Shown here: positions 12,850-13,519 of the stretch, piece after piece
Position numbering within the stretch: position 1 is the first letter of the stretch
Layout: the number at the start of each line of letters is the position of its first letter
The notes under the pieces: model-generated
Seen by the model: only the letters and a program-made list of their open reading frames with translations
What the model was told of the DNA's origin: nothing
Database searches by the model: none
Origin: an uncultured Oscillospiraceae bacterium
GTDB lineage: Bacteria > Bacillota_A > Clostridia > Oscillospirales > Oscillospiraceae
Direction of reading: 5' to 3'
Assembly (NCBI GenBank): GCA_900754605.1
Contig: CAAEDK010000241.1
Location: forward strand, 1 to 13,519
DNA: 13,519 nt
Made by a program: the position numbers and the translations under genes

Positions 12850-13519
12850 TTATAGTGCATCAAAATCAATCTTGTTTGTGGACATTGGGAGACTCTGAAG
12901 CATTTGTACCCGGTTACGCACGTTCATCTTGGTGTAAATACTGTGGAAATGTTTTTTTACCGTATGGATGCTGATATTCATTTTTTGGGCGATGTCTTCA
13001 TTAGACAGTCCATGTACCGCCAAATCCAACATCTCTCCCTCCCGGCTGGTCAGACCGTATTGACGGCACAGCTTCTCATGGTACCCTTTTGCAAAGAAAT
13101 AGCGGGTGTCACCCTTTTTGGCCTCATATACCAGACGGTATGCAAAATGCTTGTGCAGCTGCTCCAGTACAAACATATCCCGTTCACTGAATGGAGGCTT
13201 GTCTGCCTCACGATACAGCCGCAATAGGCCCACCGGCTCCTCCCGGAAACAGATCGAGAGTCCCACCGAGTGGGTCAGGTGGTTGGGCAAATAAAAGTTC
13301 TGGTAAATTCCTTGATTTTTTATCTGCTCCTCCGGAACGGACATGGATTCCCGAAAGGCCCCACCTTTGCAGGTATACAGAACCCAGCGAAATGCGTCTG
13401 AGTTTAAACTCTCCTGTACCCAGGCATTCACCGCCTGCTGAGACAGTTGAAACGCTGCGGGTGTCTGAAACTGATAGGCCCCGTCTTCGGTGGTGGAGAT
13501 CCGGGCAAAAATAGCTGCA
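12850..13519 (-). CDS. LuxR-family transcriptional regulator (5' end beyond the window)
   Basis: This is a DNA-binding regulator with a C-terminal LuxR/NarL-type winged helix: LTSREGEMLDLAVHGLSNED and IAQKMNISIHTVKKHFHSIY, with the KKHFHSIY recognition helix and the invariant Thr-Val. Upstream is a GAF-like sensor region, seen as SVGLSICFREEPVGLLRLYR and PFSERDMFVLEQL. The frame is open to the right edge of the window (AAIFARISTTEDGAYQFQ...), so the GTG at 13431 is internal and the gene is partial. It is transcribed toward the hydantoin operon, 194 bases away, and is the best candidate for its pathway-specific regulator, with the sensor domain possibly binding the substrate. It has no phospho-receiver domain in the visible part. 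Family certain; target inferred from position. Confidence 0.85.
   Translation of the reverse strand, partial: AAIFARISTTEDGAYQFQTPAAFQLSQQAVNAWVQESLNSDAFRWVLYTCKGGAFRESMSVPEEQIKNQGIYQNFYLPNHLTHSVGLSICFREEPVGLLRLYREADKPPFSERDMFVLEQLHKHFAYRLVYEAKKGDTRYFFAKGYHEKLCRQYGLTSREGEMLDLAVHGLSNEDIAQKMNISIHTVKKHFHSIYTKMNVRNRVQMLQSLPMSTNKIDFDAL

Noticed and set aside
1..13519. tRNA, rRNA or CRISPR arrays
   Set aside because: No cloverleaf-like segment, rRNA-like sequence or regularly spaced repeats were seen on either strand.

Overview
The window looks like a chromosome segment of an anaerobic gut Firmicute, most likely of the Oscillospiraceae (Flavonifractor/Intestinimonas-like). This is inferred from the protein styles, the high GC of the core genes, strong AGGAGG-type ribosome binding sites and the gene repertoire; no marker gene is present. 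Nearly all intact genes lie on the minus strand.

Positions 1-1932 are a lower-GC, plus-strand accessory patch. It holds a 5'-truncated MATE efflux transporter coupled by an ATGA overlap to a small cysteine-rich KTR protein of the kind carried on conjugative elements. These are followed by a decayed IS3-type left end with a broken orfA and a frameshifted piece of a type I restriction specificity subunit (HsdS). Positions 1933-4131 hold an intact 2-keto-3-deoxygluconate kinase (kdgK), preceded by only the 3' end of a KDPG aldolase gene. That aldolase remnant is joined directly to the 5' half of a second, frameshifted MATE gene. The Entner-Doudoroff/hexuronate cassette has therefore been broken by a deletion or recombination.

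Positions 4203-12655 are the main feature: one minus-strand operon of seven genes. In transcription order these are a polytopic membrane protein, a class I/II aminotransferase, an N-carbamoyl amino acid amidohydrolase, an Asp/Glu/hydantoin racemase, a hydantoinase (dihydropyrimidinase family), an NhaC-family transporter and a TrzA/AtzA/SAH-deaminase-like amidohydrolase. The first four are joined by 4-base start/stop overlaps, and the operon ends in a strong hairpin followed by a T run. Read together it is a catabolic pathway: a cyclic substrate is imported and deaminated or deaminylated, the resulting 5-substituted hydantoin is racemised, opened and decarbamoylated to an alpha-amino acid, and the aminotransferase removes the amino group. 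The natural substrate cannot be told from the sequence.

Upstream (12850-13519, running off the right edge) lies a LuxR-type regulator on the same strand. It is separated from the operon by a promoter-like sequence and a very strong terminator hairpin, which could end the regulator transcript, attenuate the operon, or both.
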